In this document: positions 47,635-56,827 of the stretch, piece by piece
Position numbering within the stretch: the first letter of the stretch is position 1
Layout of the letters: the number at the start of each line of letters is the position of its first letter
Source: Sinorhizobium fredii NGR234
Lineage (GTDB): Bacteria > Pseudomonadota > Alphaproteobacteria > Rhizobiales > Rhizobiaceae
Direction: 5' to 3'
Assembly: GCF_000018545.1 (NCBI RefSeq)
Contig: NC_012587.1
Coordinates: forward strand, 2,356,001-2,420,000
Length of the DNA stretch: 64,000 nt
Made by a program: the position numbers and the translations under genes
The notes under the pieces: generated by a model
What the model was told of the DNA's origin: nothing
Databases searched by the model: none
What the model saw: only the letters and a program-made list of their open reading frames with translations

Positions 47635-47800
47635 GTTATTGTCCATTGTCGTGCTGCAGCGCAGCAATGACTGAGAGTTTCTCGCCTGGGTCTGCCCCTC
47701 ATCCGCCTGCCGGCACCTTCTCCCCGCAAGCGGGGCGAAGGGACGATGCCGCGCCGTCTCAGTCCCCTCTCCCCGTCAAAACGGGGAGAGGGCCAGTCCT

Positions 47801-49125
47801 TGTCCGAACCGGATAGATTGGTAACAGAACGGACCGTTTACATAGGTGACAGTTCTCTAGATGCCGGGAGGACCGGCGATGGTTTGGAGAGAGACTGGCA
47901 TCATGGAGGAGCGGCTGAAGTTTGTTGCGGCATGTTTGTCCGGCGAGGAGACGATGGCTGGGCTTTGCGCGCTCTACGGGATATCGCGCAAGACGGGCTA
48001 TAAATGGCTGAGACGCTTTCAGCTGCGCGGTCCTGCGGGGCTGGAGGATCTGCCGCGAGCACCACTTAACCACGGGCGGGCGACGGCGGCAGAGCTGGTG
48101 GAGCGGATCGTGGCGGAGAAGGAAGCGCATCCGCTATGGGGTCCGAAGAAGATCGTTGCGCGGCTGGCGCGACAGGACCCGGCGACGGCTTGGCCGTCGG
48201 CTTCAACGGCGGGAGCGATCCTCAATCGGCACGGGCTGGTCGGGCGGCGGCGCGCCCGGTGGAAGGGGGCCGGCAACGGCCCTTGGCCGGAGCCGGCGAT
48301 GCCAAATGCGGTATGGACGGGCGACCACAAAGGCTGGTTCACGACCCGCGACGGCTGGCGCTGCGAACCGCTGACGGTGATGGATGTCAAAAGCCGTTAT
48401 CTGCTGGCGCTGGAGGCGACCGGCTCGACCGGTGACGAAGAGGCCTGGCCGGTGTTCGAGCGGCTGTTTGACGAGCATGGCCTGCCCGACCGCATCAGGA
48501 CCGACAACGGTCCGCCCTTCGCGGCGGCCGGTGTCACCGGACTGACGCCGCTATCCCTACGCTTCGTGCGGCTGGGGATTACGCTGGAGCGCATTGCGCC
48601 AGGTAAGCCGCAGCAAAACGGAAAGCACGAGCGCTTCCATCTGACCATGCTGCCGCTGGCAAAAGCGCCGGCAGCCGACCGGGCCGCGCAGGCCGAAGCC
48701 TTCGAAGCGTTTCGGCGTGAGTACAATGAGGAGCGACCGCACGAGACGCTCGGCATGGACACGCCGGCCGAGCACTACCGGGCCTCGACGCGCAAAATGC
48801 CGGTCAGCCCTCCCGAACCCGATTATCCGGCCGAGGCCGCGGTGCGCAAGGTGCGCCACAACGGCGCCGTCAAATGGCAGGGCGCGGAGATTTACGTCTC
48901 GGCCACGCTGGTCGGAGAGGTGGTCGCCATTGAGGAGACGGAGAGCGGCGAATGGACGATGCGCTTCTACGCCCATCGCCTCGGCTTTATCGACGAGAAA
49001 CGCGGCAGGCTCGTCCGCAAAACCGTCTTGCAACCCCGACCAGCCGTCGGTCTTGCGGACGAGCTACGGGAAGAACTGTAACCCATGTATCCGGTTCAAT
49101 GTGTTACCCACCTATCGGCTGGACA
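47801..49125 (+). mobile_element. IS481-family insertion sequence
   Basis: A 1325-base element. Both ends start TGTCC and are imperfect inverted repeats about 53 bases long (shared blocks GGTAACA, TACAT and ACAGTTC in the same order). The flanking direct repeat TCCT occurs at 47797-47800 and 49126-49129, a short duplication. It contains one intact transposase gene. The 5'-TGT end and transposase type fit IS481. Confidence 0.85.
47879..49081 (+). CDS. IS481-family transposase
   Basis: A 400-residue integrase-core transposase. It begins MVWRETGIMEERLKFVAACL with an N-terminal helix-turn-helix (LCALYGISRKTGYKWLRRFQ), then the rve DDE core: first Asp in AVWTGDHKGWFTTRDG, second in LPDRIRTDNGPPFAAAGVTG and Glu in PQQNGKHERFHLTMLPLAK. 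The tail has REYNEERPHETLGMDTPAEH typical of the family. GGGAGG lies seven bases before this ATG; an ATG six codons upstream is less likely. No frameshift seen, so probably active. Confidence 0.93.
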   Translation: MVWRETGIMEERLKFVAACLSGEETMAGLCALYGISRKTGYKWLRRFQLRGPAGLEDLPRAPLNHGRATAAELVERIVAEKEAHPLWGPKKIVARLARQDPATAWPSASTAGAILNRHGLVGRRRARWKGAGNGPWPEPAMPNAVWTGDHKGWFTTRDGWRCEPLTVMDVKSRYLLALEATGSTGDEEAWPVFERLFDEHGLPDRIRTDNGPPFAAAGVTGLTPLSLRFVRLGITLERIAPGKPQQNGKHERFHLTMLPLAKAPAADRAAQAEAFEAFRREYNEERPHETLGMDTPAEHYRASTRKMPVSPPEPDYPAEAAVRKVRHNGAVKWQGAEIYVSATLVGEVVAIEETESGEWTMRFYAHRLGFIDEKRGRLVRKTVLQPRPAVGLADELREEL

Positions 49126-49183
49126 TCCTCGGGTTAAACCCGAGGAGAGGGGCATTCTTTAGCTTCGACGCCGGTGCATCGGC

Positions 49184-50140
49184 TCAATTCAACGAAAGCC
49201 GCTTCATCTTGCGGTAGAGCGTCGCACGGCTGATGCCGAGCAGGTCGGCGGCCATCGACACATTGCCGTTGGTGCGCGACAGTACGCGGCGGAGCGCTGC
49301 TCGCTCGGCGTCCGGCAATTCGGCCCCCTCCCGGGGAACACCCTCCTGGAGCAGGTCGGAGGCGGGAACGCCGGCTGCAATGCGCCTGTCGTCGAGCCCG
49401 AGCCACTGCCGGGCCGCCCGCGTGGCGCCGAGCACGAGGTCATCGCGATCGACGGCGAGCAGAGCCGGTCCTTGGCGATCGGCCGGCACGAGCACGATCC
49501 GCGCCTCGGCAAAGGCCCGGCGGAACAGGTTTGCCTCGATGCGGGCGGCGGCATCCCGCACCGCTTGCGAGAGGATCGAGAGCGTCGCCTCGGAGGCGTC
49601 GTCGCGGCAGGTGGAAATGTCGAGCGCCGCGGCAAGGCGCCCGGTTTCGTCGCGGATCGGCGCTGTCGCGCAGCTCAAACCGATATTGCGGCTCAAGAAA
49701 TGTTGATCGCGATGGATGACGACGGGGCGCTCGTCGGCAATCGCCGTACCGATGCCGTTGGTTCCGACGCTCGCCTCGCTCCACACGGTCCCCGACCAAA
49801 GCCCGACGCCGCGAAAATCGGCATCGTCCCCGTCTGCCCCGCGTCGCTCGAGCGCAATGCCCTTGTCGTCGGTCAGCAACAGGCAGCATCCGGACTTGAC
49901 GATGACGGCGAACAGCCGGTCGAGTTCGCCGACGGCTTCCGCAATCAGCACCTCGGAGCGTTCGCGCGCCTGCCGAAATTCGCCAACGTCGAGGCGCCAT
50001 GGCAAGCGCGCCTCCTCAGGGGCCAGACCGTGCAGGGTCATGCAGCGCCGCCACGAGGCGGCGACCGGCGAACTGACGGCTGCCGACGACTGTTGCGCGG
50101 TTCTGTAGACGTGTTCCGTATGGTCCCTGATTGCAGGCAT
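49184..50140 (-). CDS. AcoR-like GAF-Fis regulator without AAA+ domain
   Basis: A 318-residue regulator. A conserved N-terminus (VAASWRRCMTLHGLAPEEAR) is followed by a GAF domain at about residues 65-190 (RLFAVIVKSGCCLLLTDDKG, SVGTNGIGTAIADERPVVIH, FLSRNIGLSCATAPIRDETG), a short PAS-like link and a Fis-type helix-turn-helix end (LSRTNGNVSMAADLLGISRA then TLYRKMKRL). AcoR proteins normally have a central sigma-54 AAA+ ATPase, which is absent. It probably controls the aldehyde dehydrogenase gene, from which the IS481 element now separates it. GGGAGGGAGCGA precedes the ATG at 50140. Confidence 0.88.
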   Translation of the reverse strand: MPAIRDHTEHVYRTAQQSSAAVSSPVAASWRRCMTLHGLAPEEARLPWRLDVGEFRQARERSEVLIAEAVGELDRLFAVIVKSGCCLLLTDDKGIALERRGADGDDADFRGVGLWSGTVWSEASVGTNGIGTAIADERPVVIHRDQHFLSRNIGLSCATAPIRDETGRLAAALDISTCRDDASEATLSILSQAVRDAAARIEANLFRRAFAEARIVLVPADRQGPALLAVDRDDLVLGATRAARQWLGLDDRRIAAGVPASDLLQEGVPREGAELPDAERAALRRVLSRTNGNVSMAADLLGISRATLYRKMKRLSLN

Positions 50141-50384
50141 TCGCTCCCTCCCTGAAAGCGTCCTCCGGCGGCAAATCGCCTGCACCCTCCCGGTTCGGTA
50201 CAGCCGTATCGGCGGCCACTATGGCCGAGACTGCGCGGCGGGTCTACCCAGACGAAGGTCGGGCCAGCGCTGCCCTTCGTCGGCAGACCGGCCGGCAGTA
50301 TCGACCCGGCCGCCGATATGCTACGCCGTCCGCCAGTTCCTGCGACTCGCCCGCAATACCCGCCCGCAACACCGGTCGTCCGCC

Positions 50385-51566
50385 ATGCTTCGTGATTTCT
50401 CAGTGCAAAGCCTCTTCATGGGCGTCCTTATCGCCTTCGTCGGCTTCGCCAGTTCCTTCGCCGTCATTCTGCATGGCCTCGCAGGCGTCGGCGCCACGGA
50501 AACCCAGGCAGCCTCGGGCCTGATGGCCCTGTCTCTTTCCATGGGCGTCTGCGCGATCGTCATCAGCATCATCACGCGGCTTCCCGTCAGCATCGCCTGG
50601 TCGACCCCCGGTGCGGCGCTGCTGGCAACGTCAGGAGCCGTCCAAGGGGGCTTCAATGCCGCCGTCGGCGCCTTCCTCGTTTGCGCCCTGCTGATCGTCG
50701 TCGCCGGCCTCTGGAAGCCGCTCGGACGGGTGGTCTCCTCCATTCCGCCGGCGCTCGCAAACGCGATGCTCGCCGGCGTGCTGTTGAGCCTCTGTTTCGC
50801 GCCGGTGAAGGCGATCGCTTTCAATCCGCTCTTCGGTCTGCCGATCGTCCTCGCCTGGGCGATCGTCGGCAGCGTCAACAAGCTTTATGCCGTTCCCGCC
50901 GCGCTTGTCGCCTTCGTTCTTGTGATCGCCTTCGGCGTCGAGATGCCGGACGGCGCCTTTGCGAAGCTCTCGTCCGCCCTCGTCCCCGAGGCTGAATTCG
51001 TTCCGCCGGTTTTCAATGCCGCGGCGATGATCAGCATCGCCCTGCCGCTCTTCATCGTCACCATGGCGTCACAGAACATTCCCGGCATCGCGGTGCTGAA
51101 GGTCAATGATTATCACCCGAATCCCGGCCCGCTCTTCGCCACGACCGGGCTCTTTTCGTTGTTCAGCGCACCGTTCGGCGGCCACGCCGTCAACCTGGCG
51201 GCGATCACCGCGGCGATGTGCGCCGGTCCCGATTCCCACCCGGACCGCAAACGCCGTTACTGGTCGGCAATCAACGCCGGCATCGCCTATATCATATTCG
51301 GCCTGCTCGCCGGCGCCGTCACCACCTTCGTCAGCCTGGCGCCACCGGTGCTGATCGAGGCCGTCGCAGGCTTGGCGCTCATCGGCGCCTTTTCAAGTTC
51401 CGCCGTGGCCGCCTTCACCGAAGCCCGGACCCGCGAGGCCGCCGCCATCACGTTCCTCGTCACCGCATCGGGCGTCAGTTTTGCCGGCGTCTCCGGCGCC
51501 TTCTGGGGCCTCGTCGCCGGCGGCCTCATGCTGGCGCTCGCGCGTTTTTCCCGGCGCAAAAGCTGA
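50385..51566 (+). CDS. BenE-type benzoate/H+ symporter family transporter
   Basis: A 393-residue inner-membrane transporter with about 12 hydrophobic segments. BenE-family features include TRLPVSIAWSTPGAALLATS, ANAMLAGVLLSLCFAPVKAI, FIVTMASQNIPGIAVLKVND and the GGHAVNLAAITAAMCAGPDS loop. The substrate may be benzoate or another aromatic acid; no catabolic genes are nearby, so this is open. Divergent from the GAF-Fis regulator across 244 bases. Confidence 0.9.
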   Translation: MLRDFSVQSLFMGVLIAFVGFASSFAVILHGLAGVGATETQAASGLMALSLSMGVCAIVISIITRLPVSIAWSTPGAALLATSGAVQGGFNAAVGAFLVCALLIVVAGLWKPLGRVVSSIPPALANAMLAGVLLSLCFAPVKAIAFNPLFGLPIVLAWAIVGSVNKLYAVPAALVAFVLVIAFGVEMPDGAFAKLSSALVPEAEFVPPVFNAAAMISIALPLFIVTMASQNIPGIAVLKVNDYHPNPGPLFATTGLFSLFSAPFGGHAVNLAAITAAMCAGPDSHPDRKRRYWSAINAGIAYIIFGLLAGAVTTFVSLAPPVLIEAVAGLALIGAFSSSAVAAFTEARTREAAAITFLVTASGVSFAGVSGAFWGLVAGGLMLALARFSRRKS

Positions 51567-51722
51567 CAGGCGCCGCACTTCTTGCATTTCGGCCGGTTCT
51601 CCGCTATGGACCCGGCGTCCGCGCAGACACCCTTGGAGGCAACGCGGATGAAGCTGCTTTGCGGCTTCAGGTTTTTCCGCCCGTGGCGGACGAACTCTCC
51701 AAATAACCAGAAAGGTCTATCC

Positions 51723-52334
51723 ATGAGCCAGACTTACGAGCTCAAGGCCGAGACGCGCGAACGGGTTGGTAAGGGGTCCTCCCGCGAACTTCGCCGCAAC
51801 GGTCTTATCCCGGCTGTCATCTACGGTGACAAGCAGGCCCCGCTTTCCATCGCGCTCTCCACCAAGGAAGTGACGATGAAGATCCACGCCGGCGGTTTCA
51901 TGACCACCGTCGCGACGATCGACGTCAATGGCGAGAAGATCCGCGTCCTGCCGAAGGACTACCAGCTGGATCCGGTTCGCGATTTCACCATGCATGTCGA
52001 CTTCCTGCGCGTCTCCAAGGGCAGCCAGGTGTCGGTCCAGGTTCCGGTTCACTTCGAAAACGAAGAGAAGTCCCCGGGCCTCAAGCAGGGCGGCACGCTG
52101 AACATCGTTCGCCATGAAGTCGAACTGAACGTTTCCGCCGACAACATTCCGGAGTTCCTGAGCGTCGACCTCAGCGGCCTCAAGATCGGCGACACCGTCC
52201 ACATTTCGGACGTCAAGCTTCCGGCTGGCGCGACTCCGGTCATCGCCGATCGCGACTTCACGGTCGCCACGATCGCCGGCCGCGCCCAGGAAGTTGAAGT
52301 AGCCGAAGAGGCCGAGGGCGAAGCGGAAGCTTGA
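51723..52334 (+). CDS. rplY: 50S ribosomal protein L25 (Ctc form)
   Basis: A 203-residue long-form L25 (TL5/CTC type) that binds 5S rRNA. N-terminal domain: [41 protein letters not shown]-terminal beta domain from about residue 95 ([40 protein letters not shown]) and an acidic tail [10 protein letters not shown]. The start [16 protein letters not shown] follows AGAAAGGTCTATCC; a longer ORF upstream is not family-like. A terminator follows. Confidence 0.96.
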   Translation: MSQTYELKAETRERVGKGSSRELRRNGLIPAVIYGDKQAPLSIALSTKEVTMKIHAGGFMTTVATIDVNGEKIRVLPKDYQLDPVRDFTMHVDFLRVSKGSQVSVQVPVHFENEEKSPGLKQGGTLNIVRHEVELNVSADNIPEFLSVDLSGLKIGDTVHISDVKLPAGATPVIADRDFTVATIAGRAQEVEVAEEAEGEAEA

Positions 52335-52383
52335 TCCGCGACTGCTGCAGCGGCTGAGCGGCCCTTCCGGTCCTACATTTGAG

Positions 52384-52414
52384 AAACCCGTCCCGCACCA
52401 GGGGCGGGTTTTTT
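52384..52414 (+). terminator. intrinsic terminator of rplY
   Basis: AAACCCGTCCC (52384-52394) pairs with GGGGCGGGTTT (52401-52411), one G-T pair, followed by more T residues. About 50 bases past the rplY stop. Confidence 0.9.
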
Positions 52415-52526
52415 CGTTGTGCACCGCACGCAAGCCGCGAGGCGCAGCCGCGCCCTATGAAATCTCGGCGTGCAATTTCAGCAACATTTAAGGTTTTGAT
52501 GATGTGCTGCGCGCGGGGGACAAAGC

Positions 52527-54953
52527 GTGGCAGTGCAAGAGAATCCGAATGTCGAGAATGGTGACGTGCGCCGCCGGGGGCATCCGATGATGCACTCGGT
52601 GGAGAGCCGGTTTATTGCAATTGTCTGCAGCGCAATGCTTGTATTCGTTGCGCCTTTGTTGGCATTGTTCCTCGCCATATCCAGCGAGCGGGTCTCGCGG
52701 GAGCGCCTGCAGAACGTCGAACTGCTGATGCAAGCCAGCGGGGAAGCGCTTGGCAAGCCTATCTGGGACTTCGATCAGGACGGCATCGAGCGGATTGCTC
52801 TTTCGCTGATGAACGCCAGCGACGTTCGCGCCGTCACGATCCGCGATACTGCGGGAAACATCCTTGCGGAACTGCCCCCGGGAAGCCCTGACGCCGTGGA
52901 CGGCAAGTCCCTGGAAACCGCGATTTCCTACGACAGCGTCAAAGGACCCGTGCCCGTCGGCGGATTGACGGTCGTGGTTCCCACGTCCGGCCTCCTGTTG
53001 CGCTTCAGCAAAGACGAGTGGACGATCCTCGGCATCCTTCTTTTTGCCGTCGCTACAGTCTTCGCGGCGGCGCTGATCGGCAACCGATTCATCGTGATCC
53101 GGCCGCTGATGCGGCTCACCGCTGCAGTCGAAGCGACGCGGCGCCTCGGATCGCGCCATCGGGTCGACTGGAATTCGGACGACGAGATGGGCGCCCTGGC
53201 CGGCAACTTCAACGCGATGCAGGACCGGCTGGAGCGCGAGGAAAGGGAGTTGAAGAGCGCGCATGCCCGCGCGACGGAGACCTATAATCTGACGCCGGCC
53301 ATGCTTTTCTCCCGTGACGCCGCGGGCCGGCTGAGCGCGGTCAGCGACTATTGGCTGCTGGCGACCGGCTATCTCCGCGACGAAGTGATCGGGCGAAGCT
53401 TCACCGATTTCATCGATCCATCATGGCATGAGGCCTACCACCAGAGCGCGAAAGCGACAGCGGTGGATGGTGACGATATCACCGAATTGACCCTGCCGTT
53501 CCGCAAGGCGGATGGCGAGTTCATGACCGTGCTCATCCTCGAAACGGAAACGAGCAGCGGCGAGATCTCGCTTTCGGTGATGACCGACGTCACGGCCTTG
53601 AAACAGGCCGAAAGCCGCAACCATACCCAGGCGATCACCGACCACCTGACCGGGCTCCTCAACCGGCAAGGGTTCGAGAACGCGCTCGACGAGGCAATTC
53701 TAAGCGCCGACCAGTGCGGCATGCAACTCGCCTGCCTGTTCATCGATCTCGACCGCTTCAAGTGGATCAACGACAATTTCGGCCACGCCGCCGGCGATGC
53801 GGTCTTGCGCCAGACGGTGGAGCGCATCCGGGCGGCGCTTCGACCTGAAGATGTGATCGCGCGGCTCGGCGGCGACGAATTCGCCATTCTCATTGCCGCA
53901 ACGGACGTCGCTGTCCTTGCAAGCGAGATCGGAGAGAGCATCTGCGCTGCGCTGCACGAACCGATGCCGATTACCGGAAACGAGCTCTTCGTCAGCGCCA
54001 GCGTCGGCGTTTCGGTCTACCCGGCCCACGCCTCCGGCGCCTCCGACCTGCTGCTCAAGGCAGACATGGCCATGTATGCCCGCAAACGCGACGGCAAGAA
54101 TGGCCTGCAGGTCTTCGATGCCGGCATGCTCGACGCGGCCCGCGAGCGCCACGAGATCGAGCAATGCATAGAGGCAGGCCTGAAGGAGGACTGGTTCGAA
54201 GCCTGGCTGCAGCCGATCGTCAGCCTCGATGACGGGCAGATTGTCGGTTTCGAAGCGCTGATGCGCCTTGATCATCCGGAAAAGGGCCTGATGCCGCCGG
54301 GCAAGATCATCGGCATTGCCGAAGAGACCGGCACGATCGGCCGCATCGGCGACCGAGTCCTGGAAAAGGCGATCCGGCATCTTGCTGCCATCTCCGCTTT
54401 GGACGGAACCCAGAGCACCTATCTCGCCGTCAACTTCTCGCCATTGCAGTTCGAATTGACCCTGCCCCACAAGCTCGCGGCGCTTCTTCTCAAGCATCAT
54501 ATTTCGCCGCAGCGCATCGTCGTCGAGATCACCGAAGCGGTGCTGATGCTCGACAATCCGGAAGTCCACGCGGTCCTGAAACAGCTGAACGAGTTCGGCT
54601 GCCGCATCGCGCTCGACGATTTCGGCACCGGCTATTCGTCGCTCAGCTACCTCAACCGCTTCCCGGTGGATATCGTCAAGGTCGATCAGTCCTTCACGCG
54701 CTCCCTGAGTTCCGGCGCCGCCGATGTCCGGCGCAAGAGCCGCATGCTGATCAAGGGTATTCGGACGATCTCCCACCAGATGGGCTGCACGGTCGTCGCC
54801 GAAGGCATCGAGACGGACGAGCAGTGGCAACTCCTGCGCAAGCTCGGTGTGGATAATGGCCAGGGTTATCTCTTCAGCCGGCCGATGCCGATAGACGGTA
54901 TGCTGACCATGCTGGAGAACGAATCCGAAGCGAAGGCCAGCACTCCTGCCTAG
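52527..54953 (+). CDS. membrane GGDEF-EAL cyclic-di-GMP protein
   Basis: An 808-residue inner-membrane protein. Two membrane helices (FIAIVCSAMLVFVAPLLALF near residue 40, ILGILLFAVATVFAAALIGN near 175) flank a periplasmic sensor region; HAMP (FIVIRPLMRLTAAVEATRRL) and a PAS domain (VSDYWLLATGYLRDEVIGRS) follow. The GGDEF domain (DHLTGLLNRQGFENALDEAI, intact LGGDEFAIL near residue 447) and EAL domain (GFEALMRLDHPEKG near 577, IALDDFGTGYSSLSYLNRFP, VVAEGIETDEQWQLL) both keep key residues, so cyclic-di-GMP synthesis and breakdown are both possible. Start GTG at 52527 is uncertain. Confidence 0.9.
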   Translation: MAVQENPNVENGDVRRRGHPMMHSVESRFIAIVCSAMLVFVAPLLALFLAISSERVSRERLQNVELLMQASGEALGKPIWDFDQDGIERIALSLMNASDVRAVTIRDTAGNILAELPPGSPDAVDGKSLETAISYDSVKGPVPVGGLTVVVPTSGLLLRFSKDEWTILGILLFAVATVFAAALIGNRFIVIRPLMRLTAAVEATRRLGSRHRVDWNSDDEMGALAGNFNAMQDRLEREERELKSAHARATETYNLTPAMLFSRDAAGRLSAVSDYWLLATGYLRDEVIGRSFTDFIDPSWHEAYHQSAKATAVDGDDITELTLPFRKADGEFMTVLILETETSSGEISLSVMTDVTALKQAESRNHTQAITDHLTGLLNRQGFENALDEAILSADQCGMQLACLFIDLDRFKWINDNFGHAAGDAVLRQTVERIRAALRPEDVIARLGGDEFAILIAATDVAVLASEIGESICAALHEPMPITGNELFVSASVGVSVYPAHASGASDLLLKADMAMYARKRDGKNGLQVFDAGMLDAARERHEIEQCIEAGLKEDWFEAWLQPIVSLDDGQIVGFEALMRLDHPEKGLMPPGKIIGIAEETGTIGRIGDRVLEKAIRHLAAISALDGTQSTYLAVNFSPLQFELTLPHKLAALLLKHHISPQRIVVEITEAVLMLDNPEVHAVLKQLNEFGCRIALDDFGTGYSSLSYLNRFPVDIVKVDQSFTRSLSSGAADVRRKSRMLIKGIRTISHQMGCTVVAEGIETDEQWQLLRKLGVDNGQGYLFSRPMPIDGMLTMLENESEAKASTPA

Positions 54954-54977
54954 GAGCGGGCCAGAAGGAGACAAGGC

Positions 54978-55712
54978 GTGAAGCAACTGATCCTGGCATT
55001 CTTCCTCGGTCTGTCCGCCGCCGCTCACGCCGAGACCATCCATTTCGTCACCGAGGAGTACCCACCCTACAATTTCTCGACCGACAAGGGAGCGAGCGGC
55101 GCCTCGGTCGACCAGATCGCCCTGATCATGAAGGCGGTCAAGCTGCCGTACGAGATCGAGGTCCTGCCGTGGGCGCGCGCCTTTGCGCTTGCGGAAAGCA
55201 ACCCCTTCCATTGCGTTTTCACGACCGGCCACGATGCCGAGCGGGACAGGAAGTTCAAGTGGATCGAACCGCTTCTCGTCGATCACATGATCATGGTGCG
55301 CCACAAGGATTCCGCCGTCGAGCTTGATTCCCTCGATGAGGCCAGGCAGTTCATCGTCGGGACGCAGCGCGAGGACTTTTCCGCCAACTATCTGAAGGAG
55401 CATGACTTTCAGAGGATCGACTATGCCGCCAGCCTCGACTCGACGCTCAAGAAGCTGATCGCCGGCCGCGTCGACCTGATGATGACCTCGGAAAAGACCT
55501 TCGAGACCATGCAGGCCGACGGCAAGCCTATCGAAGCAGCGCTGGTGCTCGAGGGCAAGCAATACGGCATCGCCTGCCACAACGACATGCCCGATGATAT
55601 TGTCACGCGCATGCAGGTCGAACTCAACCGCCTGATCGCCACGGGAACCCAGGATCGCATCTACGAGCAGTATGGCCTGCGCCCGGACGGAATAAGGCAG
55701 GCGGCGAAATAG
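54978..55712 (+). CDS. periplasmic solute-binding protein, family 3
   Basis: A 244-residue exported protein. Signal peptide KQLILAFFLGLSAAAHA, then an SBP family 3 fold (TIHFVTEEYPPYNFSTDKGA, SGASVDQIALIMKAVKLPYE, IEVLPWARAFALAESNPFHC). There are no permease or ATPase genes beside it. It starts 25 bases after the GGDEF-EAL gene with AGAAGGAGACAAGGC before its GTG, so the two are cotranscribed, and it may act as the ligand-binding partner of that sensor instead of feeding a transporter. The ligand is unknown. Confidence 0.88.
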   Translation: MKQLILAFFLGLSAAAHAETIHFVTEEYPPYNFSTDKGASGASVDQIALIMKAVKLPYEIEVLPWARAFALAESNPFHCVFTTGHDAERDRKFKWIEPLLVDHMIMVRHKDSAVELDSLDEARQFIVGTQREDFSANYLKEHDFQRIDYAASLDSTLKKLIAGRVDLMMTSEKTFETMQADGKPIEAALVLEGKQYGIACHNDMPDDIVTRMQVELNRLIATGTQDRIYEQYGLRPDGIRQAAK

Positions 55713-55761
55713 AGATTGACTTGCTCGGACGACGGGGTTGAGTTGCGGGATACGGGTGAAT

Positions 55762-55850
55762 GCCCCTCCTTGGGTTAAACCCGAGGACTAGCGCAGCATG
55801 CACCTTCTCCCCGCGAGCGGGAAGAAGGTGCCGGCAGGCGGATGAGGGGC
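55762..55850. repeat. RIME-like palindromic element, copy 4
   Basis: 89 bases bounded by GCCCCTC (55762-55768) and GAGGGGC (55844-55850). Inside are TTGGGTTAAACCCGAGG, close to the perfect palindrome at 49.13 kb, and CACCTTCTCCCCGC-GAGC-GGGAAGAAGGTG, a strong hairpin, followed by GCCGGCAGGCGGATGAGGGG shared with copies 1 and 3. This uninterrupted copy shows what copy 3 looked like before insertion. Confidence 0.75.
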
Positions 55851-55922
55851 GGACGTAGAAGGAAGCGCGTCCACGCCTTCTGATTCCGTACCCAAAGCAG
55901 GAAGCATTCAGGAGTCGGCCGC

Positions 55923-56642
55923 ATGCTGATCATCGCCGGACTTGGCAATCCAGGGTCCAAATATGCCGGTAACCGCCACAATATCGGCTTCATGGCGGTC
56001 GATGCCATCTGGCAGCGCCAGGGCTTTTCCTCCTGGTCGAAGAAGTTCAAAGCGGAAATCGCCGAGGGCGAGATCGCCGGCGAGCGCGTCCTGCTCATCA
56101 AGCCGCAGACCTTCATGAACCTTTCCGGCGAAGCGGTCGGTGAAGCAATGCGCTTCTACAAGCTCGCACCGAAGGACATCGTCGTCATCTATGACGAGCT
56201 GGATCTCATCGCCGGCAAGGCGCGGATCAAGATCGGCGGCGGCCATGGCGGCCACAACGGCATCAAGTCGATCGACGCGCATTGCGGCAAGGAATATCGC
56301 CGCCTCCGCCTCGGGATCGGCCATCCGGGCGTCAAGGACCTGGTTCACGCGCATGTGCTCGGCGATTTCGCCAAGGCCGATCAGGCCTGGCTTTCGTCCC
56401 TCCTCGACACCATCGCTGACAATGCCGGCATGCTCGTCAAGGGCGAAGACTCCCAGCTCATGAACAAGATCGCCCTTGCCACCGGCGGCAAGCCCGACGC
56501 GGAAGAGCCGCAGGCGCCGAAGAAGCAGGTCGGCCAATCCCATATCCATAAGGCCCGCAACGCCGCCCAGCCGAAAAAGCTGCCGGCAACCGGTCCGATG
56601 GCCGACATGCTGAAGAAGATGTTCGGCTCGAAAGGGGATTAG
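55923..56642 (+). CDS. pth: peptidyl-tRNA hydrolase
   Basis: Recycles peptidyl-tRNA released from ribosomes. The 239-residue enzyme has [20 protein letters not shown] with the catalytic His near residue 20, [19 protein letters not shown], and [20 protein letters not shown] with [13 protein letters not shown]. The C-terminal 45 residues ([20 protein letters not shown]) form a basic tail longer than in enteric Pth, common in Rhizobiales. The ATG follows CAGGAGTCGGCCGC. Confidence 0.96.
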   Translation: MLIIAGLGNPGSKYAGNRHNIGFMAVDAIWQRQGFSSWSKKFKAEIAEGEIAGERVLLIKPQTFMNLSGEAVGEAMRFYKLAPKDIVVIYDELDLIAGKARIKIGGGHGGHNGIKSIDAHCGKEYRRLRLGIGHPGVKDLVHAHVLGDFAKADQAWLSSLLDTIADNAGMLVKGEDSQLMNKIALATGGKPDAEEPQAPKKQVGQSHIHKARNAAQPKKLPATGPMADMLKKMFGSKGD

Positions 56643-56794
56643 TCCTCCGATCTGGTTCCGCTCGCGGAAAATTGCTCCCGCTCCGAAAGAGGCTTCGCCT
56701 CACGAGGGACCCCCCTCGGTATTTGCCGAACGCGCATCCCCGTGAAGATGCGCAGACTGTCAAGAAGCAGGAGCCAGAGATCAGAACGGTGCAT
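56639..56794 (-). CDS. 51-residue ORF with strong ribosome site
   Basis: An ORF too short for routine detection: begins [20 protein letters not shown], continues [25 protein letters not shown] lies seven bases before its ATG (CCGGAGGAAAACGG). The first half could form an amphipathic or membrane helix. It overlaps the 3' end of pth antisense by four bases and lies 33 bases after the small HTH gene on the same strand. No family recognised; support is mostly the ribosome site. Confidence 0.45.
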   Translation of the reverse strand: MHRSDLWLLLLDSLRIFTGMRVRQIPRGVPREAKPLSEREQFSASGTRSED

Positions 56795-56827
56795 CCGTTT
56801 TCCTCCGGAAAGTCGAGGGCGTCATGA

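Larger units (their letters stand above)
47694..49153. repeat. RIME-like palindromic element, copy 3, split by an IS
   Basis: Outer inverted ends GCCCCTC at 47694-47700 and GAGGGGC at 49147-49153. The left part carries CTTCTCCCCGC-AAGC-GGGGCGAAG and CTCTCCCCGT-CAAA-ACGGGGAGAG hairpins; the right part is the perfect 19-base palindrome CCTCGGGTTAAACCCGAGG (49127-49145), also present in nearly identical form at 55.77 kb. The IS481-family element sits between them. Confidence 0.7.
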
